Shown: positions 9,484-21,395, counted from the first letter of the stretch. The stretch is DNA of 64,000 nucleotides from Bisporella sp. PMI_857 (GCA_021307315.1 JAJSPD010000016.1:434001-498000), one strand, 5' to 3'. Translations and numbers: made by a program. Notes: generated by a model from the sequence alone, not told the origin.

Positions 9484-12365
9484 AAACAAGACAAGTCACC
9501 GGGAGATATTACAATTAATAAAAAACTCAAAACATTAACACAGGCATTGTTGTTTGGACCATCTTTTAAAGTACTTACATCACAAATTACCCCACAAAGA
9601 CTGGAATGATAAATGATAGATAGATGGATGGGAGGATGGAGAAAGTATGTGTATATCAAAACAGAAGACATCACCATATTCCGCGAGGTTGGGGCTGGGG
9701 GAGGGGTTGGACTGGGCTCTGGGCGCAGCGTTGCTGGGCGGTGGACGCTTTCAATACCTCTTTAAGTAGTTACGTACCCGTACCATCAAATGAATGAGTA
9801 AGTGGTTTACCATCAAACTTGTCAGCAGATCTCCAAAGGCAGAGAAGCAGGGGTTCCGGTAATAACAAAACGTCCATTTCGCTACCCTCAGACAAGACAT
9901 GCTCCCGTGAATCGAAATTACGTTGGTTTCTACAAATATAAATAACCCCGTCAGAGTTTCATTTCAGCCTCAAACTGAAAGGATCCATCCCCACCCCACC
10001 GCTTGTTGATGTTTGGAAGTCCATCCCTACCTATAGAGCTACTGTACAGTACTGTAGATGCGCGCTGCCAGGACAGTATAGTTACTGTAGCTTGGCTGCC
10101 ATTGCAGGATCATCCAGGCAAGTCCCTAGGAACCTCGGCGCCGTCCCTTGGAAACCCCCCCCTGAGTTGATTCCCCATTCTATAACACGGATTCCCCCAG
10201 TATGGCGAACAAGGCTACTGTACTTCGATACTAGGAGAGGGACAAAGAACCATTTCTTCTGCTGATAGAAGCCATTTCCATTACGCCACACTTAATTTCG
10301 CAGCCTACTGTATCGATCACATCAGGGATCTGTCCTCCCCCTGCTCAATAGAATTTCTAGAAATGCTCCCTGCAGATTGCCGCTCAAGTCTTTGGAATAA
10401 TGCCGGAAACACCAACAACAATGCCTCTTTTTTTCCCTCTCCTCTCCAGCAACAAATACATACTGTAACAACACAGTCACAAACAATTCATAACCTCGAG
10501 GGTGCTTCATGTCTCATTTTCTGTGTAGTTTAATCTTGGTTTTAACTGCGTGTAATTGATTAAAGTTTCTCCTCTCTTGCTGACCTGGTCGCCTCTTATT
10601 TGCATGACGGCGATGAAACGAATTGCGAACAATGCTTAGCCAATGGAACGTAAAGTCATCAGTGCATCATCAAAGTCAGCCAATGCCCATCCCCTGTCCT
10701 GTTTCAATACTTGGCTCCCTGTTGCATATCACCAGTTTTTCTTCGACTGCGAAAAAAATCGTAGCAAAGATGCACATCTCATCGCCTCCCTCGTACTTTC
10801 TGAAATGCCCTATTCGTAATGATAATCAATCATTTATCGGAGTCAAACTTAAGAGGGTCTTTGAGAAGACGCAATGTCAGCTGTGGACTGCCAAGGAGCA
10901 AGCTTGCCATGTGAGGGTGGATTTTTCTCTCCTTTTGCAGGATGGCACGGAGAAGGGGCAAACGCTTACTCGCGTGTTAATCCTAGCTACCAACCCATCC
11001 CAGGCCTAAATCGTCTTCCAGAACATTTTGAAGCTTCTATTATAGAAACATTTGCGGGTTGACTACCAGACCCATGTTTCTAGATGCAGACAAGTCTCGG
11101 GCTGCATACATGTTGAGCGATGCGGTCTGGAGGTGGGTGCAAAGTGTTCTCTGCGCTCGGGAGTGGGCTGAGACCGAAATGGCTTTTTTGGGACATCGGT
11201 ATTGAGATCACTTTGTGTGACTGAATGTCCCAATTCCAGCCCGTCCGGCCACGCCGAAAGACAAACCGAAAGACAAAGATTGCAAGCTTCGCAACCATGA
11301 TGGAAGCGCTGGCCTGTATCTAGCCGTCGATATCCGCCGAGCGCAATTTCTCTGGCCGATATTTGGAACGATAAGTCGCGTCTGGCCCATGATTTCGTTC
11401 ACCGTTCTACTTCTGGAGCTGAGTCGCAGAAGAGCTACATCGATCGAAATGACTTGACAGGATTAAGCAAGAGATTCAAAAGGCTCTCTTGCTTTGTGCA
11501 ATGCACCATCCTCCATGCCCCACAAAACTGAACAGAATCAGCAAGACCTGGACCTGAATGGTTGTCACTTACTATACCTGAATCTTGTATAATTACCAAT
11601 ATGAGAACATGAAGATCAGACGTGGTTATATAAATCTTGTAGCTCAGAATTGCATCAGAAGCACGCTCTGAATGTGGCCAGCGAAATGTGTCTGGGCAGC
11701 GCCAATTCCTAGATCAGGGTCTTGTAGCAAGGACACTAAGGAAAGGAGTTCTTCTAGATCAGTTCTGTACCAGGAGATCAAGTATTTAATCTATTAGTAT
11801 AGAAGGTGGATAGAGAAAGATCTTTGTGAACGAGGTAATGGTTTTGCCAAAGCAACGGCCACGAGTAGAAGATTCGACTACCCTTGATGTTCAAATGCTC
11901 TTTTCTCGTTGACGCTTCCTCAACTTCATATTTCGGTCCATTTTTTAACCAAATTTTTTTTTAAAAAAATTGGCGGTTTAAATCTTGCACGAACTCAGAG
12001 CAGTCTCTCATCAATTGTGATGGCCGTCATTTGTGTTCCTGCTCCTCTCTACTTCCAGATTTTGATATATAGAAGTGGTTCAAATCGGGAAAGAGCAATT
12101 ATTAGGATGCACCTCCTCTCTTCCTTGTGGAATCAGTTACTTTATTCACATCTCGTCCTCGATTGTCCTTGGAAACTTACCTCTACATTTCATCCTTTAC
12201 ACTATCATCAGTTATCCGAAATATCTCCTATTGCAGCACATCGTCCCTTCGTACTACAAGTGTTTGCAGGTATACAACCCCTCAAGACGCTATCTCCAAC
12301 TATTGTCTCGAGTCCCAATTAGTCCCATTTAGCACGTTCTTCCTTGCGGGCCTCCATACGATACC
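9484..12365. other. Long intergenic stretch, no gene seen
   Basis: About 2.9 kb between the MULE and the coiled-coil gene. Short frames on both strands show no family motif, no repeated splice logic and no signal peptide. A palindrome-rich patch (ACTGTACAGTACTGTAG) lies near 10041. No tRNA or rRNA is apparent. The last few hundred bases should hold the promoter of the gene starting at 12366. Confidence 0.5.
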
Positions 12366-13953
12366 ATGACTAAACCTTTCGAAGGCAAGCGGTTCTTCCG
12401 ACTTGCAACTACTGTACATACATATATCCCTCGACACACACCATCCCTTCCCGTACAAACAAGCAGTAAGTCATGCCTCCACTACCCATAAATTGAGGAT
12501 CCGAAGCACCTAAAGCAAAATACGACTTGACAAGACCTCGTCTGGTCAAACGATATTCGCAATGATGCTTCATGTTTCATTCGAGCTAATTCCATTTTGC
12601 AGCAACCGCTACGACTACCATTACACCCGCTCAGGAGCAGCCTACAGCCCCATATGAGCGTCCCCCTCTTACTCGCCCGGTTGATCCCGGTAGCAACGCC
12701 ACACCTCTTGAAGCCCTTTTCTTAGCCTTGATGGTCATTTCTCTTGCCGTCATCCTTTATTGGCTTGCTCATGTTGGCGTGCTCAACTTCTACAAAGTCA
12801 TCCGACGCAAGCTGTCCAGCGAGGATAAAAACGAAGATGAAGAGCGGCCCATTTTCAGATCACGTCGAACTTCACACCCTAGTGAGACTAAAAAAGAGCG
12901 TGAAGAGCGGCGGAAAAAATGGCATGCAGATCATGGCGAAGAGCAACCAAGTAGCTTCGAGAAGCGCTTGAAAACAATCAGCGACTCCATGGGACATTCG
13001 GCACGCAAGGCCAAGAAGTGGGTGGAACAGCAGAAGCAGAAAGGGGAAGAGCAGTTTAATCAAGAGCAGGAGGAAGAGTCTAAAAGAAAGAAAGAGAAGG
13101 AGGAAGCAGAGTCCCAGAAGAAGCAAGAAAAGGAACGAGAAAAGGTTAAAAAATATGCTGACAAGCGTACGGATGATCGTAAAAAGCAAGCTGAGGATGA
13201 AGCCGAGAGCTCCAAGAAAGTGGCTGCGGAGCGAGCCAACGAGCGTAAAAAGCAAGGCAAGGCAAAAGTTGAGAGTGAAATGATACGCGAGCGAAATGCA
13301 GCTGATGGCCTAAAGGCGAAGAAGAAAGACGAAGCTGAGCAAGATCATAAGGCTGAAAAAAGTCGAGCAGAGCGTCATAAAAGGAGCAAGAATAATGACG
13401 GTGCTAATGACGGCTCTGAGCAACAGAGACAATCGGCCAAGGAGTGGATAGAAGCGCAAACTGCGAAAGGCGAGGGTGCCTTTGCTCGCATGAATGAATG
13501 GCGCCAGCAAAAAGACCAGGAGCGCGATGCTCGAGCCAAGGAATTTTGCGATGCTACGGAGCTATCATTTAACAAGTCTGCTCAGAAGTGTTCGGACATG
13601 CTTTATGGCACCATGGAGGTCAGTGGATTCAATCATAATCTGCATCATTCCATTGACACGTTTAATAGTCATTCGGAGAACGGTTAGGATTGCTCGACAA
13701 CAAGCAAAATAATGATGGGTCGAGTGGTAAGTAAGTATGTACATTTTTCACTTCCGCAAAACAAAACAAGAACATCAGTGAGCGCAGTATTGACACATAT
13801 ACAGTTCATCACGATCGTATGGCCATCATTCATAAGAGGGATTGTGAAGCACTTCCTAAAGGAGAGGGGTATTGCTCTTTTCGACGCTGTAGCGAGGGTT
13901 GTGCTGGAGAGTGTTACGAAGGGGTTCAGAGGGAGGGATGGGGAATGTATTGA
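12366..13953 (+). CDS. Membrane-anchored coiled-coil protein with Cys-rich tail, unknown function
   Basis: I do not recognise a named family. Four exons (12366-12465, 12603-13618, 13669-13726, 13805-13953) close in phase to 440 residues. The N-terminal 65 residues are Pro/Thr-rich; a single membrane span follows at about 70-92 (LEALFLALMVISLAVILYWL). A long Lys/Glu-rich region (about 100-340) predicts a charged coiled coil with recurrent EERKKQ-like units, then an FNKSAQKCSDML segment. The proposed last two exons give a short tail with six Cys (DCEALPKGEGYCSFRRC). If the 50-bp intron at 13619-13668 is not removed, translation stops at 13687 and gives 394 residues; both introns have good GT and AG sites, so I prefer the longer form. 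The layout suggests a short N-terminal side and a long helical cytoplasmic rod, but orientation and compartment are unknown. Confidence 0.65.
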
Positions 13954-14974
13954 TTATTCTTCAGATTGTTATGATGAGGGCATTCAATCCAGAGATTGGT
14001 TGCTCGGACTTGAGGCAGTATCAATTGAGTAATTCTTAAACATCTCAAAGTCCCCTGGTCCCCATCGTGAGACAACTTGGATATAATATATGTGCCTCTA
14101 ATTCTAGAACCTCATGATTTTCTACGCTCTACTAAAAAGAGGCCGTTTAACAACCCCTCGATCTTCAACTAGACTGCTTTAAATACACCAACTCTCAAAC
14201 ATAAAAGCTAGTTTCTTTTCCTTCTCCGCACCTCAGCGGAAAGAGTTGCCCCTGTGATTTCATCAAGGCCCGCTCCACCCGTTGCCGCTGTGAGCCGTAA
14301 TATGAACACTAGAACGCGCGTTAGATACCGAAGTAAACCTCTCTGCATATTTATGCCGTGGCCCTTCAGATCAAGTGTCAAAACGAGACTTATGGCACAA
14401 ATAACATGCTCTAAGGAGCCACGACTAAAGCCCCCCCCCCCCCCCCAAAAAGGCATAGAACGCTCTCATCTGTTTCATAATGCTCAACGAAAGTCGGGAA
14501 TCATAACTAGATTAGCCGTGGGAGCTGTCTGAGTAGTAACACTCCGCGCCTTTGCTGGCCCCCTTTTCTATGTGGATGATTAAACGAGGGCCTGGCTTAG
14601 GTAATGCTGTGAAGGTGGGTTATTTTGGACTTGCAAGGTTGGGGGAGGGCCTCCGGTGCGCAGTGAGGTTCTTGGTGAGGAGGATTTTTGGTTGTTTTGT
14701 TATGGGTGGTGGAGAGAGAGAGAGAGGATATTGTGGCCTTGACTTGCCTGGTGATGGATGTGGATCTTGTCTTCATATTTAGTTGATCACGCCTTGATAT
14801 CAGAATTGCTGAATGAGTTTTAATCTTGTTGCGGAGTGGAAGGCTACCAAAGCCTATCATATAGCTACCCGGGCCGTTGCAAAATCGCAAAAATTGTGTG
14901 ACTTTATGTTTTAATTACTCTAGTTGGCTATATATAGGGTTGTACAGCGGTGATGAGTGGCGCAATATCCCTCT
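13954..14974. other. Intergenic, with a C17 homopolymer
   Basis: No convincing gene. A run of about 17 C at 14431-14447 followed by A residues is the only distinct feature. Frames on both strands around 14200-14890 lack family motifs. Confidence 0.5.
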
Positions 14975-16307
14975 TCAATGTTTTCCGTAGTTCTCGTTCA
15001 CGAGAACATATCTGTACCTAGCCTTCCCATCCGCCATATCTACAACAGCCTTATTGGCATCACTCAATGGCCTCTGTTGAATCCAGGGCTTGATCTTCTT
15101 ATCGGCGGCAAGCTGTAACATCTTCTCAATCTCTCCTGGCGCACCAATAGCACTGCCTCCAACCTTGATACCATTCATAATCAGGGTAAAGGCATTTATC
15201 GGGGGAAGATTACCCCCATCGGGTGCACTAACAATGGTTAGTTACCAATATCCAAAGGGGGAATCATTTCTGTACATACCCGACTTGGATGAAAGTACCC
15301 TTTGTCTTGAGGAGCTGCAAATATCCTTCAAGAGGCATCTTCTCGCTCGAGACAGTGGAGATAATGAGGTCCAAAGATCGCCTGTTCTTGGTAACCCAAT
15401 CCTTGTCGTCATCAGTTGCGATGTACTCGTTGGCGCCAAGCTTGAGCACATCATCCCTCTTCTCAGCCTTCCTAGAGATACCGACAACCTTATCGGCACC
15501 CAGCGCCTTAGCAAACAGCACCGCAAAGTGCCCCAACCCGCCTACACCAACAATTCCGACCGTCTTCCCGGGTCCGCAGCCGTTCTGCAAAAGCGGCGAG
15601 AACACGGTAATCCCGCCGCAGAGCATGGGGGCCGCATCCGCGGAGTCCAACCCGTCAGGTATCGGGATGACGAAATGCCCATTCGTGCGATTGTAGTCGG
15701 CGTATCCGCCGTACGACTTACCCTCGTCGTTAGGGTATACTGATCCATAGGTATTGATTAAGGAATTGGCGCAATGGTTCTCCAATCCGGAGCTGCAATC
15801 TACGCATGAGGGTTGCAAACACGAGCGTGCCTGGGCACCCACCCCGACACGTGCCCCGAGTTTGACGTGCTTCACGTTCTTGCCGACCCGGACTGCTTTG
15901 CCGATGATTTCATGGCCAACGACACATGCTGTAAGGTGTTAGTATGAAGCCAGGTTTATTCAAAAAAGTGTCATCACTTACGGTATGGAGTTTCGCCCCA
16001 ACCTGATTTCAGCACTAAAAGTGTTGATGTTAGCATTTGGCTACATTGCAGAAGAATTGATAGATGTCATCGAAAAAAATTGTTGGGCCAAGTCGAAGCT
16101 TGACGTCTTGTCCTCGATAACATTCGATATGTGGAAAAACGTACTGTGAAGGTCGCTACCGCAGATACCACAATGAGAGATTTCGATATCGACGTCGTCT
16201 TCAGTCCATTTCTTGGGTTCGAATTGACCCCATTCCATCTTGCCTTGGACAGATTCTGGCGTTTTTCCAAGCCAACCCTGAAACTGTGGATTTGTTTGCG
16301 CAGCCAT
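14975..16307 (-). CDS. NADP-dependent zinc alcohol dehydrogenase (cinnamyl/ADH6-like)
   Basis: A medium-chain dehydrogenase that interconverts alcohols and aldehydes, preferring NADP(H) in the ADH6/ADH7 branch. Four exons (16307-16145, 16014-15982, 15928-15280, 15227-14975) close to 365 residues, the normal length. Catalytic zinc ligands: Cys in HCGICGSDLH, His in VVGHEIIG; structural zinc: the Cys cluster in CLQPSCVDCSSGLENHC. The Rossmann motif is GIVGVGGLGHFAV, followed by GISRKAEKRDD, where Ser/Arg after the second strand fit NADP. The second exon is only 33 nt. The gene faces a divergent aldo-keto reductase 690 bp away, and both reduce aldehydes, so a shared promoter for aldehyde stress is plausible but inferred. 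Confidence 0.93.
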
Positions 16308-16996
16308 TTTAATGGATATATCTATAAAGGATTGGAAGCTAAAGAGGGAAGTTTAATAATTGTTACTTCGGCAGGTATCAGTGTAGACGTCAGTATCAGT
16401 ATTCCTCAGTGAGTGCCTGGCTTTATATATTGAAGAATGTGGGCTTCTAGCAAGCGACGACTGGTATTCTCCATGGTGACGTTGAGCATGTATGTTGCCC
16501 TTGAAAAAACAATGCATAATCCACTATAATTTGCGTATAGCTCATCTGAAACGGTGATAAGGAATATCTCCGTCATTCGAAGAAGGTTTTTTTTTCTCCG
16601 GTGATAGGGTGATACGGCATAGAACTATCCTTCAGCTCCATGATGTTTCGCCGCTTCACTTAGAGTAGTGCCTAGCCTCCCGCCTCGCGCCACTCATTAA
16701 CCTTATTTTCGGGTAGCGGGACGGATAGCAAAACGATTTGACATTAGTCGTGTTCTCTTGCTGGGATGATCAACCAAGAGGCGTCCGGCAAATCCTCGGG
16801 ACGTACTCTAAATGATAAACTCGATATGCAGCATCTCAGTCTTGGCATTGGAGTTAGACGGAGTTATCGTTCAACATCCATCCCCATGACATAGGATAAG
16901 CAGCTTGCATATGCGCAAAATGGATGTATATATGGAGCGGAAACCAGGCCTATTATCAGCTGTAGCACTACAAACAGCATATACCAATTTGTAACC
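16308..16996. promoter_or_regulatory. Divergent promoter between alcohol dehydrogenase and aldo-keto reductase
   Basis: The 689 bp drives genes in both directions. GTATATATGG near 16925 lies about 70 bp before the reductase start and looks like a TATA element. TATATCTATAAA near 16317 lies close to the dehydrogenase start but on the other side. No binding site of a named factor was confirmed. Confidence 0.45.
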
Positions 16997-18271
16997 ATGG
17001 TCAAGACAATTCCTTTTGGAGAGATTCAGGTTCCTTCGCCAGGCTTTGGCGCGATGGGCCTTAGCTTCGGTTTGGGATCAAACTTGAGCTTCGAAGAAGC
17101 CGAGCCAGTCTTACTGAAAGCTATCGAGCTTGGATGTACTTTCTGGGACACTGCGGTAAGCTAAAAGTTTTCATCCTTAGACCAATCCCAGTTGCAAGAT
17201 ATTGATATCTCGGAATACAGGTTGTCTATCAAGCAGGGGTCAACGAAAAGCTCCTAGGTGACTTCGTCAGGAAGCACAACGTGAGGGAGAAGGTTTTCAG
17301 TACGTTCTACGCACCCTTATGTAAAGAGTGTTGCTAACATTTACCTTGTTGAAAAGTTGCATCAAAATGTGGATTTGATGTCTTTTCAGGGAAGGGAGGT
17401 GTGACCAATTCCGCCTCCCATATCAAAGAATACATTGAAGGCACCATCGAGCGGCTTGGTTTCACGCCTGATCTGTACTACCTCCATAGGATTGACCCCA
17501 GTGGGTAATGTTATCCCAACCGCAATTCAATTGCTAACTTGTTTATGTAAGACACTCCACTGGAGGAGTCGATCCCGGCTCTTGATGAGATTCGAAGAGC
17601 TGGTAAGACCAAATACATCGGTCTATCGGAATGCTCTGCTGAAACGCTGCGCAAGGCCAACTCGAGTTAGTATTCATTGTTCTGTCAATTGCTACCACGG
17701 CTGACCTTAAGAATTTTAGTCGCCAAAATCGATGCCATCCAAGCCGAATACTCGGCGTTTGAGACATTGCATGAGACGGACGGCCTCATTGATACTGCCA
17801 AAGAACTGGGTATAGCATACGTAGCATATAGTCCACTTGGTCATGGTTGGCTAGTCGACGACTTTCCGTATAAGTCTTTTGACGATCTGGCTCCTGATGA
17901 TTTTCGACGAACCAGTATGTCTACTTTTCCGCTCCATGCATCCCATTAACAAGATTGCTGACGATTTTGGCTTAGGTCCTAAGTTCCAGGGTGAAAACTT
18001 TTATAAGAACCGTGCAATTGTGGACGAGATCAAAAAGCTCGCGGCTCGGAAAAAATGTACCATAACTCAGATCGCACTTGCTTGGGTCGCATCCCAAGGT
18101 ATGATCGCCATTCCTGGCACGACAAAGCCACATCGATTGGAGGAGAATTGGGCCTCGAGGGAGATCGATTTGTCTGAGGAGGAGAAGGCTGAAATGGAAA
18201 AGATAATTGCTGCTGCTAAGCCACAAGGAAATAGATATAGTTCTACGCACCAGGCCTTAGTTGGGCATTAA
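16997..18271 (+). CDS. Aldo-keto reductase (AKR13/YakC-like)
   Basis: An NADPH-dependent reductase of aldehydes and ketones with a TIM-barrel fold. Six exons are needed: 16997-17155, 17221-17299, 17357 to about 17500, then pieces starting near 17552, 17719 and 17976. The start is [20 protein letters not shown], and the protein is about 335 residues. The catalytic tetrad is visible: Asp in FWDTA, Tyr in [13 protein letters not shown], Lys in ASKCGF and His in YYLHRID. The C-terminal cofactor segment reads [15 protein letters not shown]. Introns split the barrel strands at typical fungal sites. Its divergent neighbour is a zinc alcohol dehydrogenase. A decayed relative of this family lies at 31552-32360. 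Confidence 0.92.
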
Positions 18272-19192
18272 TACCGAAGATACCCGGTGCTTAGTAATTG
18301 AAAAGAATGGTGTAAAAGCATTATTCTTATAACTTCCTCACATTCAGTGTCGTCTAATATGATCAGCATAGATTGAGTCAGAGACGAAGCCCGTCAATGG
18401 ATAGGTCAGACTGCCTCTAAAAGAAATTGTTTCTCAAATTCTTAGGCTTATAGGGCCTACACAGAAACACATATAATTCTCACGATGTTTGTGGGAAAGA
18501 GGGGTTAAGTATCGTAACATTAAAAGACCATCAGCGACCTGGTATCACCACCAACCAATACCCACCATCTTCATTTCTCTAGGGTGCATCAAAGCATATT
18601 TTTCTGTTTGCACTGAGTAAAACATTGTCCGCAAGCTTTAGCAAAGCATTGTAGATCCCATGATATTGTTAGATAACTTTGTAACGAGTAGCTTGTAACG
18701 CTCGGGCAGGTTACCAGACTGTCGGGTCGGATTGAGTGCTGACGGCGCTTAGCCTTTCCACAGAAGTCTTTGGCATTGACTAAGCCACGCTCGTGTCCTG
18801 CACTGGCGGTTCGATGAACGCATGCAGCGGGCATCCTCATGCTTTAGGCAGTCCTCCGGTTGGCGGAGCCTAATCTAAGGGTGTCTAATGTGGCCGTACT
18901 GTAACTACTGCAAGCAGTATCACACCTGTCACACAGCCTCGCCCACGGTCGTTACACACTATCCCTTGCAACCTCCAGCTCCTCATCCTAAAGCAACTAG
19001 GCTGATACGATCTATGTTACGGGCTTTGTGGCCGTGAGGCTACCCACTCTTCTATTTCCGTGGCTTCGCCTGCATGGCACGTCTTCTAGAAATGTATATA
19101 TAGCATGAGACCAATTTCCATAGTTGCGTATCTCCTAATTATACTTCGCTAGTCGTGGCTTCTCCCAAGAACAATCTCAAGATAATCAAGCC
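18272..19192. other. Intergenic; upstream part of the coiled-coil/J-like gene
   Basis: No gene seen. ATGTATATATAG near 19093 is a TATA-like site about 100 bp before the next start codon. Confidence 0.5.
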
Positions 19193-20434
19193 ATGCATTT
19201 TTATAGTGAATATTCGTGCGACGAAACGTCATTCGACAAAAAGAAGCTATGGGATCCATTAAAAACTCTTGGGATCATTAATCCCGACCCGGCCTACCAA
19301 TGTATAACTTGCATTGGTTATGCCCCATCATGCAGACGACGCTGCCGAAATCCCATCAGAGCAGACAACAGAGCGTTCATTACACAGGTGATAGACGAGA
19401 TTGCATATTTAGATCCCCAGAGCCCTGCTGTTATCTCACGGTTACGTGAGATTGCTGGCCCAGCACTCTGTGTCAGATATCACCAGAATCAAGAGCACAC
19501 TGTCTTAAGCAAGTGGCAGGAGGCAATCAAGCAAGTGAAGCCACGGGTTGAAGCTTACGAGGACACCAAGCCGGCTCAAAGCACCAAGCAAGATATCAAA
19601 ACAGAGCCGGTTGTTGAAGATGCCAAGGACCTGCTGCGAGAATTAAGGGAACTTCTGGCTGAGCTTCAGGAAGAGCGCAGAAAAGGACGGCAGCAAAGTC
19701 AAGAGTATGAACGACCAGAAAATCATACCAAGAACTGCAAAGAAGAACCCAAATATGAAGGATCCGTGTTAAGCGAATTATGGAGACTGAGAAGTGAGCA
19801 AGAAGAGAGAGAGGGAAAAGAGAAGAAAAGACAAGAGAAAGAGAGACAGGAGAAGGAAAAACAAGAGAGGGAAAGGAAAGAAAAGGAGAGAGCGGAGAAG
19901 GAACGACAAGAGCAAGAAAGAAAGGCACGTGCAAGGAAAGAAGAGGAAGAGAAAAAGCAAGAAGAGAAAAGACAGCGTGAGCGCGAGCGAGAGGCTCAAA
20001 ACGAGCGCATCCGTCAGAGAGCGCAAAAGCGGCGCGAAGAAGAGGAGAGACAAAAGGCTGAAAAAGCGCAGAAGGAAAGAGAAGAGTGGGATCAATTATG
20101 GGCGAGATATCAGGATGGGTGGAAAAAATTCAGATCCTGCAAGTCTCGAGAGGGAAACCTCCGAGATGCTATCCCTTGGCCTGTCAAGTCGGGTTCATAC
20201 AAGGACGTTCGTGCTTCTGATGTCCGAGAATTTCTACAGACGGCGCCACCCAAGAACATTGCGGTGGCCAAGCTGATGAGGCAGGAGTGCCTGAAATGGC
20301 ATCCTGATAAGGTTAATAATTGGCTTCAGGGAGCTGAGCTTAGTGACGTTGATCGCATGATGATTGATATGATCTGTCGAGAGGTTACAGGCATCCTGGA
20401 TGGAAATGTTGAGAAGTCATCTAAATCGAACTGA
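19193..20434 (+). CDS. Coiled-coil protein with C-terminal J-like segment
   Basis: Single exon, 413 residues; start at the first ATG in a long open frame. The N-terminal 110 residues hold a Cys-containing region (CITCIGYAPSCRRRCRNPI) and a helical segment. Residues about 200-300 are an extreme Lys/Glu/Arg/Gln coiled coil. The C-terminal 70 residues read FLQTAPPKNIAVAKLMRQEC, then KWHPDK, then a short helix pair. HPD between two helices is the signature of J-domains that stimulate Hsp70 ATPase, and similar fungal orphan proteins carry this arrangement. It lacks the usual helix I/Gly-Phe parts, so it is at best a divergent J protein. The function is unknown. The coding sequence is purine-rich, and its antisense frames are artefacts. 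Confidence 0.75.
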   Translation: MHFYSEYSCDETSFDKKKLWDPLKTLGIINPDPAYQCITCIGYAPSCRRRCRNPIRADNRAFITQVIDEIAYLDPQSPAVISRLREIAGPALCVRYHQNQEHTVLSKWQEAIKQVKPRVEAYEDTKPAQSTKQDIKTEPVVEDAKDLLRELRELLAELQEERRKGRQQSQEYERPENHTKNCKEEPKYEGSVLSELWRLRSEQEEREGKEKKRQEKERQEKEKQERERKEKERAEKERQEQERKARARKEEEEKKQEEKRQREREREAQNERIRQRAQKRREEEERQKAEKAQKEREEWDQLWARYQDGWKKFRSCKSREGNLRDAIPWPVKSGSYKDVRASDVREFLQTAPPKNIAVAKLMRQECLKWHPDKVNNWLQGAELSDVDRMMIDMICREVTGILDGNVEKSSKSN

Positions 20435-20946
20435 GGCCAGTTTTTTCTCCCGAAGATAATACGATGCATTTCGGGAACTCTTCTTACCATGTATATATAT
20501 TAGGGTTCGATTGATAGAGTCTAAAGAGTATATTAATATATATCATCGTTTACTAATAGATGTACATACTGGTATCTTGACTTCGCTTTCGTGTTCATAT
20601 TTGCAAGGGGTTTTTTTTGGAGTTTGTGTCAGTGGCAGTCAAGTTTATATCTGCGAGCTGTACCAACCTTAACATGGTAGAAATTCCCACTTTATGTTTA
20701 AAGGCTTTAAATTGCAGTGCTGGCTTAGATTTAACATGTTTACCTAGTATCTATCAGAATCGAAAACAACTGGTAAGTGGCTACTTTAAAATCTTTTACA
20801 TATCTTTTCTATGCGTTAAGTTAAACAATATGTAATACTCGAGAGTTTTGTTTTAAGAATGCAAAGCATAAATATAAGGGCAGTACAGGTATATTTGAAT
20901 GGAAGGCAAACCTACAGAAGAGTGGTTCTTACTATTTCTTCAACCA
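20435..20946. other. Intergenic, AT-rich
   Basis: Likely 3' region of the upstream gene, then AT-rich DNA up to the MITE. No gene is seen. Confidence 0.5.
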
Positions 20947-20954
20947 ACTTAAAT

Positions 20955-21387
20955 CAGTGAAGGAACTAGTATGGTGATATTTAGTGATATTGAGTCTTCA
21001 GTCATATGAGATTGACTTTTTGATACTACGCCAATATTAGTATGAGATATCTCGTAAAGCGCTAGTATTAGTATGAAAATTGGATTTCATATCATATTAG
21101 CAATATACTAAGTATCTTGCCAAGGCTAGCAAGCCAGGTTAAAAAGCCACTGCAGGGGTTAGAAACAAGTAGAAATAAAGCTTACTTTTTTTAAAGGAGC
21201 TATACTTTTGTCGTATTACTAATTGGGAATAGCTTTATTTGAGGTTAGTATTATAGTATAGTATGATATAATAAAAGACGGCAAAATTTGCCGTGATACG
21301 TATGGGTATTTGAAATCTCATATTGCGTGGGGTATAGTATTCGATTTTAAGGGCTAATATATCGTGATAATACTAGTTCCTTCACTG
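20955..21387. mobile_element. hAT-type MITE
   Basis: The 8-bp sequence ACTTAAAT flanks the element on both sides (20947-20954 and 21388-21395). The termini are perfect 18-bp inverted repeats, CAGTGAAGGAACTAGTAT, and the similarity continues imperfectly inward. Termini beginning CAGTG with an 8-bp duplication are diagnostic of the hAT superfamily. The 433-bp interior is AT-rich with repeated TATTAGTATGA motifs and no coding capacity, so it is non-autonomous. Perfect target copies suggest a fairly recent insertion. Confidence 0.9.
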
Positions 21388-21395
21388 ACTTAAAT

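Noticed and set aside
10623..11062. Overlapping plus frames in the long intergenic stretch
   Set aside because: No family motif, no convincing start context and no splice continuation.
12040..12110. B-box-like GGTTCAAATCGGG suggesting a tRNA
   Set aside because: No matching A-box, acceptor stem or anticodon arm could be built around it.
12872..13575. Several Leu/Phe/Ser-rich frames on the minus strand
   Set aside because: They are shadows of the Lys/Glu-rich coiled-coil gene on the plus strand; purine-rich codons give Leu/Phe/Ser in antisense.
13688..14032. Stop-codon readthrough of the coiled-coil gene, because the same frame stays open past 13687
   Set aside because: Two good introns explain the end of the gene better and give a different, in-phase Cys-rich tail.
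19596..20095. Hydrophobic frames antisense to the J-like gene
   Set aside because: Same antisense effect of a Lys/Glu-rich coding sequence; no splice logic or homology.
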